64,000 bases of DNA from Cryoendolithus antarcticus (Eukaryota > Ascomycota > Dothideomycetes > Cladosporiales > Cladosporiaceae), in contig NAJO01000016.1 of NCBI GenBank assembly GCA_002077065.1, positions 682,001 to 746,000 of the forward strand. Reading direction: 5' to 3'. Within the stretch, counting starts at the first letter, position 1. Each line of letters starts with the position of its first letter. Shown here in pieces: positions 53,723-64,000 of the stretch. The position numbers and the translations under genes were made by a program. The notes beneath the pieces were generated by a model. The model was not told where the DNA came from. It made no database searches and worked only from the letters and a program-made list of their open reading frames with translations.

Positions 53723-56700
53723 CTACTCCACGATGAGCTTCTGCGCCTCGCACTGCTGCTTACCGATAAACAATGAAACGTATTGCGGCTTCTGGGAGAT
53801 GCCGGCAATGGTGACGTTCGCGAGTGGCGCAGAGGCGTGGTACGAGCCTTCGATCTGGGTCGAGAGGACGTTGTTGGCGAAGTTGAACTAGCAAGAGGTC
53901 AGCAAAACGCAGATTATGAGGGCGGGTTGCAAGCTTACAGTGACGACTTTAGTAGCACTTGGGACTAAGCTGACACCATCGTCCAGGTACAGACTTCCAG
54001 ACGCCTTTCCATCCTTATTCAGAGCGACAAGAATGCCGAATGGGTTACTTTGGGTTTCGGCTGTAGTGTAGCCAGGTTGCTGCAACGGTAAGATCGAGCC
54101 ACCTCGGACGTGCACGTTGATATGTTCCAGAGGCGCCGAAAGTGTAACGTTCTGCTGAGGTGCGGCGTTGATAGCTTGCAGGGTGTACCAGTCGTACCAC
54201 TTCGTTCCATCTCCGACGCCCGGGAAAACACCGTTGACGGTGTTGACGTTCGGGACCAGTACTGGAGTGACCAGGAGTGAAGGACCGAGCATGAATTGGC
54301 TGTAGGTTCCTGCCAGCGAAGCATCCTCCGGAAACTCCCACGCGAGAGCACGCATGACAGTCTCGCCTTGGGTATGTGCGTAGTAGAAGAGAGTGTACAT
54401 GTAATTGAGCAAGCTGTAGCGGACGAGCATGGCGCGTCGTGATGCTTCAGCTACGGAAGACCAGCGGTAGGCCTCTTGGCTGATGGCAGCCTTCACATTG
54501 TGGTTCCGGTAGAAGGGGAAGAAGGCACTGAGCTCCATCCAGCGCGAGCAGAGGTCATAGTCGGTATTGTGTGCGAATCCGCAGGTGTCTGCGCCAAACC
54601 TGCCGCTTCATTAGTATGGAAACATAGTGAAGGGTGTGGCGAAAGCTTACATGGGCATGCCAGACATCATGAACGTTAGTGCCTGCGCGATCGACAAGAA
54701 CATGCTACCCCAGGTGGAAGTGTTATCGCCACCCCAATGTGCGGTTGTCTTGCCAGAGCCTGCGAATGTGCTTCGTCCCACGGTGAACGGCCGCTTACCA
54801 GGAAGCAGCGTGAGAAGCGACTCGTACGTAGCGTTACTGATCTGTAGACCGAAGAGATTGTGCATCTCGTACTCGGTAGTATTGTAGGGATCATTGTGGG
54901 TAGCATTGGGTGTGATCGCACCCTTCAGAAGGGAGTGACCAGACTGTACGGTATTGAGCACGTACGGAGGGAAGTTGAGGTTGCGCACGCCAGGTGTTGG
55001 ATTTGTGCGTCCCTGGGTAGTGGTCGCTGGATTTGGCAGCGGCGTTGCCGAAGACGCCGCGCTGGCTTGCGAAGTACTGGCAGCGGCAGCAGAAGAAGCC
55101 TCGGTGGCGTTCGTGATATTGAAGCCTTCGGGATACAAGTAATCAAAGCTGTATGGGTTGCCCGGTAGTAGGAAAGGCGGATGGATGGGATTCTCGGACA
55201 GTCTCCCGTTACCGCACGATCCGACACAGAAGCTGCTTGCCTCCGAGAGATCGATCTGTAAGTAGCAGTCAGCCAATCGGTAGATATAGAGGAAAGAGGC
55301 CTCATGAACTCTCCGTGACGACTTCGGAAGGTCTGCACTTACCCAGATGCCATCAAAGCTAGTATTGTTCCACCAAGAGACAATCTCATTGGTCCACCAA
55401 GCTTGAGAGCCCGGAAGCAGCCAATCGGCCCACGAGGAGAAGCCTGGCCAATTGTCTCCGTAATAGTAGTCGCCAGTCGTGGGGTCTCTGATGAACAGGC
55501 CTTGAGCTGCTGCACGTTCCCACGGTGGGTACGAATCGCTTGCGTTGTCCGGATTTGGTGCGTAGATGTTTGAGTCGATGATCGGGACGTAGTACTGCCC
55601 ATTCGCGTGGAGGCTAGCGATCCATGCTTGGAAAGGTCCAATCGGGTACGTCACATTGTTGTTGGTAAAGTCACGATAGAGTTCATAGATGTCCAGCTAA
55701 GAGAGGTCAGTTGCCCGACAAGCAAGCTTGCATCATAGGCCAGTACTTACATCGTTCCAAACGCACTGCAGTGTGGGTTAGCATAGTTGAATCTTCAGAG
55801 TAAGCGGCCTTCACCGTACCTCAAGAGGGATGTTCGCGTCCCGGTACCCCTGCACCACTCCCTCCATGACACTGATGTTCTCGTACCCCCACCTGACTTG
55901 GTGAAAGCCGAATGTCCAGAACTGCTCAAGCTTCGGCAAACCTACGCAGTCTCGCTGGTATTGTGCGATAGTCTGCTTTGCACTTGAGCTTCCATCAGAG
56001 CTCTCGCCGCTTAGAAAGTAGAGGTCGATACTACCTCCGATAGTGCGGTATGTAATTGTGTTCGTCTGGAGAAGCCATTCCTGGCCGTGGGCTATGCTAC
56101 TCGTCAGTGCTGTGCACAGCATTGGCATACGCTTCAAACATACCGTTGCGAGCATACACGCCATGTGCTGTGGTCTTTCCGTTATCTTGGTCATAGCGGG
56201 TCTCCTGATAGAACGGATGCTGTCCATATACATTGCCATCGACTGTGTTGCCAGAGTCGGTGGCATAGAATGTTTGGGTGTGGTTCTGGCCGAGCAGGAA
56301 GTCATGAATGTTTTCAGCGAGACCGTATACCTTGTAATCCTGCATCGATGTTAGCGCTGAGACCCTAAGCAAGCCTCGAACGAGTCACAGAGAGGCGACT
56401 CACATCTACCATGTTGGTCACAAGCTCAACAAACTGGTCCTCGAAGACCAGAACATGTCCATAGGTAGAGAAGAGCTCCTCGCCTGTGCTGCTACGGGAG
56501 ACTTTGAACTGGAAGGTAGGGTCATTGCTCCACTCGAACTTCAGATCGCTGCTGGACGCAGTCGTCCTCCCGTCGCCGGTTGGCTGCTGCACCAAGTTGG
56601 CAGGCAAGATGTACTGCGTACTATTCTGTAGGGCAATGTGCTTCGGATACACTCTGACGTTCAACCGAGACTTCGCCTGGTAGGAGACCTCAAGCGTGAG

Positions 56701-57024
56701 GTCAGCGATGTCATTGCCGAAGGCCTGGCAATTGGCGCCAGCAATCGTAAGATCCGCAGTGAAGCCTTGAGCATTATTCGCGACATTGGAAGCTTTGTAT
56801 CCGGGGCATGCCTGTGGATCTGGAGCAGAGTTGTCCAAGATCGTTGGAGTCAAGCTTGGTGCAGCATTGATCTGGGGACTCAAAGTGGAAAGGACGCGTT
56901 CGGAAGTGCTGGTTTGAGCTGCAAACGATGAGTATATGACCGTGGCTGCCTCCAAGTATGTAGACTTACCGTTCACTAACAACAACGCGCCCAGAAGCGC
57001 TGCGAAAGTCTTTCCAATCGCCAT
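53723..57024 (-). CDS. GH31 alpha-glucosidase, secreted
   Basis: Secreted glycoside hydrolase family 31 enzyme releasing glucose from alpha-glucans. Nine exons: 57024-56970, 56918-56404, 56339-56144, 56091-55820, 55765-55751 (15 nt), 55696-55343, 55255-54651, 54599-53939, 53887-53723; 945 residues. Signal peptide MAIGKTFAALLGALLLVN. Catalytic nucleophile region GIWIDLSEASSF is rebuilt across an intron, and the acid/base region reads MFGADTCGF. The five-codon exon supplies CVWND before LDIYELYRDF. RWMELSAFFPFYRNH and HVRGGSILPLQ are also typical. A Thr/Pro/Ala-rich insert (about 430-490) separates N-glycosylated parts. TAG at 53725 stops the frame, but downstream codons still read KDNTVYVTGLEQFTQRGAF, so the C-terminus may be truncated by nonsense mutation. 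Confidence 0.9.
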
Positions 57025-58680
57025 TGTTAGAAGGATGGCGAACGAGTTGTTGGACCGCCATCTCGCGCGGGACCTTACGGCCTTTCAACAATGCCACAGC
57101 TGCCAACATGGCTGACTGCATGGCAGAGCTCTGCCGCAGTCTCTCATGTAAGGTCATAGTATCGGTACACAAGTAGCTTAGACGCGGGGATGCCATGGTC
57201 AAGGTTCAGGTACGGACGCGATGCTGATGTCAGGATGCAGGTCCGCTCGATGCGGAGAGCGGTACATTCGGTCCTTTTGAAAAGCTATACTATTGCGTTT
57301 ATACGACTGTATATCGTCTATAGCTCATAAGTGCTTCCGAACAGCGACGGGTAGACGTCTGCGGGAGAAGTAACGAGATCGTGCTTGGCTGCACGCTATT
57401 ATCTAGTCCAGCGTCAATGAGATCATTTGCAGGATTTTGTAAGCGTTATAAGTCATTTCCCAATCCAATAAGCACCTCAACCTGTCAGTTGCGGGTCACA
57501 CCTTATGCTAGCGTCGCTCAAACCAAAGCAGCTTGTTGAAACCGACCGAGCGAAGACCCGAGCGATGCATGGAAGCTCTCACGCTCTTGACTGTAGGCAT
57601 GCACCTGCGGAGCAGCGCATCGAAGGGCCTTTCTCAAGGCCAAATGCGTCGAGAAAGGCTACAGTTGCCAACGATGTGCTCTGCCCACAGCTCGCAGTAC
57701 CATTGATCAACCATCCTTTACAACCCACAGACAGCCTGCAGCATGCGAAGGCTATCCCTGCCATTTCCCACCTACCCAACCCCCAACATCTGGCATTCAA
57801 TGTCGGTGACATGGTTAGAAGTGACCACATGAGATGGTCGACTTCCGATGGCTTGACCTACTGCCCCTCATCGGTGGAGGTCCAGCTTCAAGGTAACGAT
57901 GACGTTCATCAGTAGGCTCACGCGAGGCCGTGCTTGCCTCGACAGAGCTACCAGGCCCGGCGCGACGGTATGAGCGCGAATGCAGAACGTATGTAGAGCT
58001 TCCAAACTCTATAGTCTGTCGATACATGACGATGACATTCCTATTCCATATTCAAGCAAACGCGAATTCGATAAGAGAAACTAGCAGTGCAGTCTTGCAT
58101 GCATGGGTCATCATAATCGCCACAGTCTGCACACAGACGCGACTCGCCAGCATGAAATGAGTAGGATCCGAGTATGGCAAAAAAGCTGGCCTCAAGTGGT
58201 CTGACGTCCTCCACACACGGCACTGGCTACCGGTGAGCCTCCTCTCTGGCAAGAGCGACAAGCATATCCAGATTCTCGTATGTTCAAACACAATCACGAC
58301 CGATGGAGATCCAGTATGTGTCCTTCCTGCTAGGAACATTGTCCTTAGGTACGTCGTCTCCAGCATACTGTTATGATTTTGCTACATCCGAGGTCAGCTA
58401 TGAAGTCACTCAAACGAAAGCAGCATCGGGTCACTTACATGTCCACGTGAGATGCCATGCATAGGGATCGTTGGCCGCACACTATGTTCCCTGCAGCCGT
58501 CCGAGAGACCTCAATGCCTCGTATGTATAGTTTCTTGGAGCTATGAAGCACCAAGCCTAACATCGGGCGCAGATCCATGGCCAAGCTCACAGGATCCTGG
58601 ACTCGAGCATCCGGGGTCCGAGCTGTCAGGCAGCCACTACTGAAGTTGATAGCGCCGAACCCCAACCGCAGACTCATCGT
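57025..58680. other. Intergenic, 1.7 kb
   Basis: Contains the GH31 promoter at its left end and the 3' end of the C2H2 gene at its right. Open frames such as 57505-57915 have no support. Nothing else recognised. Confidence 0.5.
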
Positions 58681-60720
58681 TCAGCCATGACGAGCTTCAT
58701 CAGATAGTCTCCGATACTCCCGAAAGTCCCGATCCAGCCGTTCCATTCCAGCTTCATCCGGAAGGCCGTGTTCTAGCTGCCTTGTAAGTAAGGCCTTCTG
58801 TCGAGCCCATTGTGCCCGAACGTCCCATTGCCGGCTGGCATGTACGAATGGCATGCTAGGCTGTGAGCTCATGGTAATCGGCGGGGTGTAAGGGCCCATC
58901 CGTGGCGTTCCGTATATTACAGGAGACTGACCATGGGATCCAGACAAGAAAGTAAGATGAGACACTGGACCATGACCGTTCGTCTGGACAAAGGACGGAG
59001 CAGGAAACGTGGGGTTAGAGAAGCTACCTGACAGATGAGGGGACATCTTCCTTCGCTGAGTAGCAGGCTCGGAAGCGGTAGAGGACGGAGCCTTCCGCTT
59101 GCGGCCAATAACCTTAGTGAGGTTCGTTCCAGCTTTGTCCGGGCTGCCATGTCCAGATTGGGTCTCCTCCTTGTGGTCATGCACTCGCTTCATGTGGTCG
59201 AACAAGTTATACCGGCGGGGGAAGCCGTTGCCGGCAAAGCCGCGCTCGCAGCCAGAATAGACGCACAGATGAGGTCGCTCGCCATGGCCGTGCATGCCGT
59301 GCGCTTCTCTTTCATGACGGAGTAGGCAGGCGGTTGAGGAGAATTCCTGCTTGACGCAGGCGTCGTTCTTGCATCGGAAGGGCTTGAGGTGAGAATCTAT
59401 GAATTTGCTAGAGGTATGGAAGTCAGTCGAAGTCATTCACAATTATACTAAAGAGGAACAATCTTACTCATAGTTGCACTTCAGCTTGGTCGGCTTGTGT
59501 GGACAGTCATCCTTGGCTTTGTACGGGCAGTGAAAGAGTCCGTCCGACTCAGGTCCCCGGCTGTACAGTTTGTGGTTACGATGGCGGGCCTCATCTGTTT
59601 CTGACGATCCTGTCTGATTTGAAGCGGCGGCGACGCGCCCAATTGTAGGGTCCACGATTGGCGGCGCACCAACTGGCTCCAGGGACGGCCGTAGTCCCTT
59701 AACGGTATTGTCTCCAGTGACAGTGACCGAGGCATGGCCATCGGACTCGCCAGCAGCCATGACGTGCGAGAATGCAGTCCCGTCAGTAGACCTTGAGGTG
59801 TCCGGCATGACTATCGTGGCATCCTGGTCATACCGAATGAAGGAGTTGAACTCGTCCGCAGCAGGGTCCGGCACGCCTAGTGCCGATGATGAAGGTGAGT
59901 CGTCCAATTGCACAGCAGGCGCCAGGATACACTCCAGCGCGGCTGCGCTTGTCCGGCTAGACGCAAGCACAGGCATCGTCAAAGGCAGTGAAGGGGAGAG
60001 AGTTTGGCCGGGTATTCCTGGGCTTCGCTGCTGAACTTTACTTACGCTTTCGGCGGAATCAAGAGAACTTACACGACCTCGGATTAGAGGACGTATGTGT
60101 CTCTGTGATGGTGTAAGTCCTTGAGCCGGAACAGGAGCGACCAGTGGTGCCTGGGTCCGGGGTAGAAGAGTTCTCCTGTACATGGGCACCGACTGGGCAA
60201 GCATGTTTTGTTCCATCTGGGTAGTCTCCCCCGGCAGCAAAGCACGATCCGGTGGGTACTGTGCATGTTGGTCCATGGCCCGCGTAGCATTGGGTGCATA
60301 CGAAGGAGGGCTGACGAAGGTACACTCCCAAGAAGGCGCGAATGAGTCCCCAGGCAGCGGCTGCTGCATATAAACTCGTGCTTGGTACATGGCATGGCCA
60401 GCGTAATTCCATTCTGGATCTATCGAAGACGCAGACTCCGGCTGAGACTGAGCGAGAGCAAAGCTACGGGCAGATTGCGTAACGAAGGGTTGGAAGCTTT
60501 GGCTAGTATAGCTCGAAGCATGAGACATCCCTGGATCTACTATGGCATGTGAAGACGTCCATGCTGGCGGCGCACTGGCATGAAACTCCTGAGGCACTCC
60601 ATGGTAGGGTCGACCACTCCATTCCTCGCCGGGTGGCTGCACGGGCGTGCTTGATGGTTGGCTTTGTTCTGTGCTCCATTGATCCTCTGGCAGCGAGAGG
60701 GGCATCCATGGCACGCTCAT
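58681..60720 (-). CDS. C2H2 zinc-finger transcription factor
   Basis: Predicted nuclear regulator of about 659 residues in two exons (60720-59468 and 59407-58681; 60-bp intron). The first 390 residues are low complexity, rich in Ser, Pro and Gln, a likely activation region. The zinc-binding region (about 395-510) has the fungal pattern CPYKAKDDCPHKPTKLKC, then the splice-restored YDKFIDSHLKPFRC, SSTACLLRHEREAH, and CVYSGCERGF...YNLFDHMKRVH, so one degenerate and two regular fingers. A basic GRKRKAP stretch may be a nuclear signal. The ATG at 60720 is the first in frame, but coding-like codons (DHWYHPATFKPDLPLTPP) run upstream to an acceptor at 60844, so a 5' exon may be missing from this model. 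Confidence 0.82.
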
Positions 60721-63082
60721 ATCCAGGTCCAAGAAAGAACAATCCGATGCCGGGGGCGTGAGTGGCAAGTCCGGTTTGAAGGTAGCAGGATGGTACCAAT
60801 GATCCACGTCAGAGAAGGGAGAACAATGCTGCTCTGTATGGTACTGCAGGTCCTCACTGGGTCACGTATCTGTCAGTCTGCTGTCCGTACACGATCGCAA
60901 TGAAAAAGACGAAGCAATAGTCCAGATGAACAGCCGTCCCGGCCGGGACAGAGGGTGTTGTGGACGCAATCGAGCATGCGTGCAGTCCATGTGAGCAGTA
61001 AGGTAGGATTCTCAAGCAGGCGCTCCGAACAATGGAATAGTCCGAGGTTGGTGTGATCGTCAACGATGTTGTTGTCTAAATGCGATTCAAGAAGGCTCGA
61101 AAAATCCTCCCGGATAGCTGTCGAGGCTACATGGCACTAAGTTCCTACCAGCGTTTCCAGTCCCAAAGCCATCATCAGGTGGACAATCAAGCAGTACGCA
61201 ACAGAGCCAGAGGAGACAAGTCCAGAAGCAATGCAAAAGGCCTGACACGACGTTGTTCGTGGGATGAGATCGCAGGGCATCCAGCTCGGGCCTTGACGGA
61301 TGTCTACCTGCGTAAGCTGCAACATGTCCGGAATGCTGGTCTGTCCAGAACTTGACGAACACGCGATCAAACAACGAAACTCATGAAAGTAATACCTGAC
61401 GGGCGATCGCTCCTCGCAGGTGCAAGGTGTCATCCTGAATGCGGTCGAGAACCACGTTTGGATCCAGCGATGTCCAGAGAAATCCCAACGGGCGTGACAG
61501 TCCTAGCTCTAGAGAGCGATGTTTGTTGTCCTGATAATGGCAATGCACAGTGGTGATCTAGCGTAATTTGACGCGATCAAACTATTGCGTCCAGCGTACA
61601 GTAATCCAGGCAGGTGCCTTGTTTCGAATTGAGAAGCAAAGCAAAGCAAGCTGCACGTGCAGGCAGGCGGAGGCAGTTGGGCAGCAAGATATGTGAGGAA
61701 AGAATGCAGAGTCAATGGGCTTTTACTCGAGTGGGCGATCCGGCTGATATGGGAGCTCTCGCAAGTAACCAGGTGGGGTCGTGGGGTGTGGCAGCCAAAC
61801 AAGGCGTAGACCTGGTCCGCAGCTGTATGCAGCCTCGCGCCGTGACTGAGGTGCGGATTGACAGGGTCGTTGCTGATCTCGGATTCGCTGAGCTCGCGTT
61901 AGCGAGCACGACCACGACTCGGGGCACACTGCCACGTCAGAATGGACGGCAGAACGTCTGCACGGTGAGTCTTTGTCTGCCAATGATGTCCTTACGCCCA
62001 CACACGCTGAGGCATTCGCATGCAGAAAGCGCATTGTGATATTTTTGCTATTGATGGAGATGCTCATGCAAATGTCGATGGCGGTGGGGACTCTTCGCGC
62101 GACTTTGTCGAGTGCGGGAAGGAGCGAGCTAATCACGTGATCATCATCCGAGGTTGTTCCAGCCCCACCCGTTTCACGAACGACGATCTTCGACGCCATA
62201 TACGTCGTACGACCTGTCGACCATGCTTCATGCGAAAGCCTTGTGGATCCCAGATCATTCACGTTGTGAAATTGAGTCACGGAATGTTGCGAAGTCCGGG
62301 TGCGCGACTTCCAATTTCAGGGAGATCTTCACGGGTTTCGCGTCCAGCAGGATATAGAGGTCGCCCGCGGTGCGATACGAGCTTGATCGTTCACATCTTA
62401 CTACTGCTGTAGTTCAAGAGACCAAGTCGAACAGCCCTGACCAATACTACACCAAGCTTCCGTCAATCTTGACGTTCGAGGCAAAGGTCGGCTCCGAGGT
62501 GCACACCTGGTCTTGTTCCTTCGCGTTCTTTCTATCAACATTCTACCTGTAAATATATACTTAGATTTCCAACGACCGCAATGTGTGCCTCATGTAGCAG
62601 TGCATATGGACCGCTTTCCCTGTCCCCTTTCTATTCGACCACCTTGTCAATGCTGCCATAGCATATCCCTCGATCGTCTATCCAGGACCCGACATAGCAT
62701 GTACGAGCCGCACGATTCAGTACCGCAAAACTTTGCTGGGCCATGCCTTAGCGAATCTTGGAAGTAAATCCAGAGACGTTTGAGAGTAAGCAACGACTCC
62801 AGGCAAAGTCGTGTTACCTATCCTGGAAGCTCATGCGTGTGACGTTGCTTCTTCATAACCGCCAGCAGACATCTCGCGCGTGTCTTTGTAGCGTGGCTAC
62901 CTCTCAGGTCGATCGAGGTCGAAACATGATTGTCTTGAAACTTCTAGCCGGCTCGATCATCGGGCTGAGTAATCGCCGATGGCTGATTCAGCCTCGACAC
63001 AGTCTCTTGTCGAGGCAATGCATGTCAAGCCGTATGCTCGAGGTAAAGTCCGGTTGCATTGGTAGAAGACTAATCACTTAAC
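60721..63082. other. Intergenic, 2.4 kb
   Basis: Holds the C2H2 promoter and possibly its first exon, and the 3' end of the edge transporter. No further gene, repeat or RNA recognised. Confidence 0.45.
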
Positions 63083-64000
63083 TCAATTCCCCGTGTAGGC
63101 ATACTTACTGTGCCGTCTGATCGCCGCGCCCTTGTAATAGAACACGAATGGGATCGCACAGCAAGCGAGTGCAAGAAAAGCCAGCAGGCTGCTAGCCCAC
63201 TGATATCCAAGTCGGTCGTACATCTGCGTGGTGAACAGCACTGTCGCTGCGCCCCAGAAGCTTCGCAAGCATGTTTTCGCAGCCAGCGCGCTCGCGGCTT
63301 GGTGTTGGTAGGAGTCGACCATGTAGTTGTTGGCGCTGTTGTAGAGGAAGATGAACCCGAAGCCGACAGGAAACCCACCAAGTGCCGGGCCAACCCAAGA
63401 GAGCGTGGGATACGAGGTCCAAGCGAAGATGAATAGCCCAATGGGGACGAACCAGCAACTGAGCATCATGGGGATCAGTCGGCACTCCGGTGGTGGCTTG
63501 CCATCGTGTTTCGCGACAAGGCTCAGGTAGTGCTTGTTTACCCACGGCGCGCAGCAAGCACTCAGCAGAACACCAACGGCAAGTGGTATGAACATAAGCC
63601 CTGTGATGCCTGCGCTGTAGCCCTTCCCTCCCTGGTAGACGATTGGGAAAGCGACGAAGAACATGTAGAGCAGACCATACAGGACTGACATGTAAAGCGA
63701 GATGAAGAACACAATCGGCTCAAGGAAGAGCAGTTGGAAGGGTCGGATCAGGAAGACTCGAAGTCGTTCTTTGAGTGGTCGAAGGTCGATATCTTGCTCG
63801 GTGACGTACTTCGAGTCGCCGGTATCCTTCCGCAACTTCTTTGCTCGTTTGGACAAGATAGTCGGGGCATATGTCTCCGGGACGGTGAAAGTCATGAGGA
63901 TGTAGATTGCTCCAGAAAGAATTAGCTGGATCCAGTACAGCCATCGCCAGCCAAGAGCATCAGACAAAAATCCGCCAACCAGAGGCCCGATCGCAGGCCC
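63083..64000 (-). CDS. MFS drug/polyamine-type transporter, partial
   Basis: C-terminal part of a DHA1-family proton antiporter; the gene runs past the right edge, so its start and first membrane helices are outside the window. The visible 305 codons begin inside TM5 with the antiporter motif C, GPAIGPLVGGFLSDALGWRW, then TM6, the central loop (PETYAPTILSKRAKKLR), RPFQLLFLEPIVFF, and TM7-TM12. The stop follows KYAYTGN. PETYAP and the loop length fit fungal polyamine/multidrug exporters (Tpo1/Flr1 relatives). No intron appears in the visible part. Confidence 0.87.
   Translation of the reverse strand, partial: GPAIGPLVGGFLSDALGWRWLYWIQLILSGAIYILMTFTVPETYAPTILSKRAKKLRKDTGDSKYVTEQDIDLRPLKERLRVFLIRPFQLLFLEPIVFFISLYMSVLYGLLYMFFVAFPIVYQGGKGYSAGITGLMFIPLAVGVLLSACCAPWVNKHYLSLVAKHDGKPPPECRLIPMMLSCWFVPIGLFIFAWTSYPTLSWVGPALGGFPVGFGFIFLYNSANNYMVDSYQHQAASALAAKTCLRSFWGAATVLFTTQMYDRLGYQWASSLLAFLALACCAIPFVFYYKGAAIRRHSKYAYTGN

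Noticed and set aside
60854..61063. Possible first exon for the C2H2 gene
   Set aside because: Open frame with a plausible 49-bp intron (GTGTAC...CTGCAG), but it has no ATG; the ATG-bearing alternative is out of phase.

Overview
This window is nuclear DNA of a filamentous ascomycete, most likely a Dothideomycete (inferred). The signs are 45-75 bp introns with GT-AG ends and CTAAC/CTAAT-type branch sites, GC-rich C-ending codons, fungal-type families (Zn2Cys6 and C2H2 regulators, an NRPS-like reductase, SREBP, Bzz1, Sam35) and gene spacings of 0.3-3.5 kb on both strands. I see no operon, prophage, CRISPR array, rRNA, tRNA or intact transposon.

Layout, left to right. 0.8-3.3 kb: 12-exon sugar transporter. 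3.9-6.2: Zn2Cys6 regulator. 6.7-7.8: mitochondrial Sam35, head to head with an A-T-R NRPS-like enzyme (8.2-11.5). 12.4-12.6: SDHAF1-type LYR protein, divergent from Arp2 (12.9-14.2). 15.0-16.7: Dbp5 helicase, divergent from Bzz1 (17.1-19.6). 19.6-21.5: membrane-anchored aspartyl-protease-like protein lacking its first catalytic Asp. 22.9-24.7: second sugar transporter. 25.0-26.1: Pgc1-type phosphodiesterase. 26.5-27.8: orphan protein with a 7-residue repeat. 28.3-31.9: unusual Cys-repeat locus. 33.2-34.8: gamma-tubulin. 35.5-38.3: SREBP. 38.6-39.2: RPL22. 39.2-42.6: gene-poor island. 42.6-44.5: cytochrome P450. 45.8-47.4: asparaginase with ankyrin repeats. 48.5-49.2: Arf6-type GTPase. 49.6-51.2: mannose-6-phosphate isomerase. 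52.9-53.3: small secreted Cys-rich protein. 53.7-57.0: GH31 alpha-glucosidase. 58.7-60.7: C2H2 regulator. 63.1-64.0: MFS drug/polyamine-type transporter cut by the window edge.

Most neighbours are unrelated housekeeping genes (actin branching, mRNA export, microtubule nucleation, ribosome, cell-wall sugar supply, sterol control) mixed with accessory ones (NRPS-like, P450, transporters, secreted proteins). There is no clear biosynthetic cluster. The most unusual locus is 28280-31896: five zinc-knuckle-like Cys repeats, a region with a possible Cys/His peptidase signature, an embedded Zn2Cys6-like Cys array and a large unrecognised C-terminal part. A TGA-ATG junction splits its frame. Two other genes (SREBP and GH31) also show in-frame stops next to sequence that looks coding. 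Exon borders were read by eye from splice signals; where they are given, the exon lengths sum to a multiple of three.
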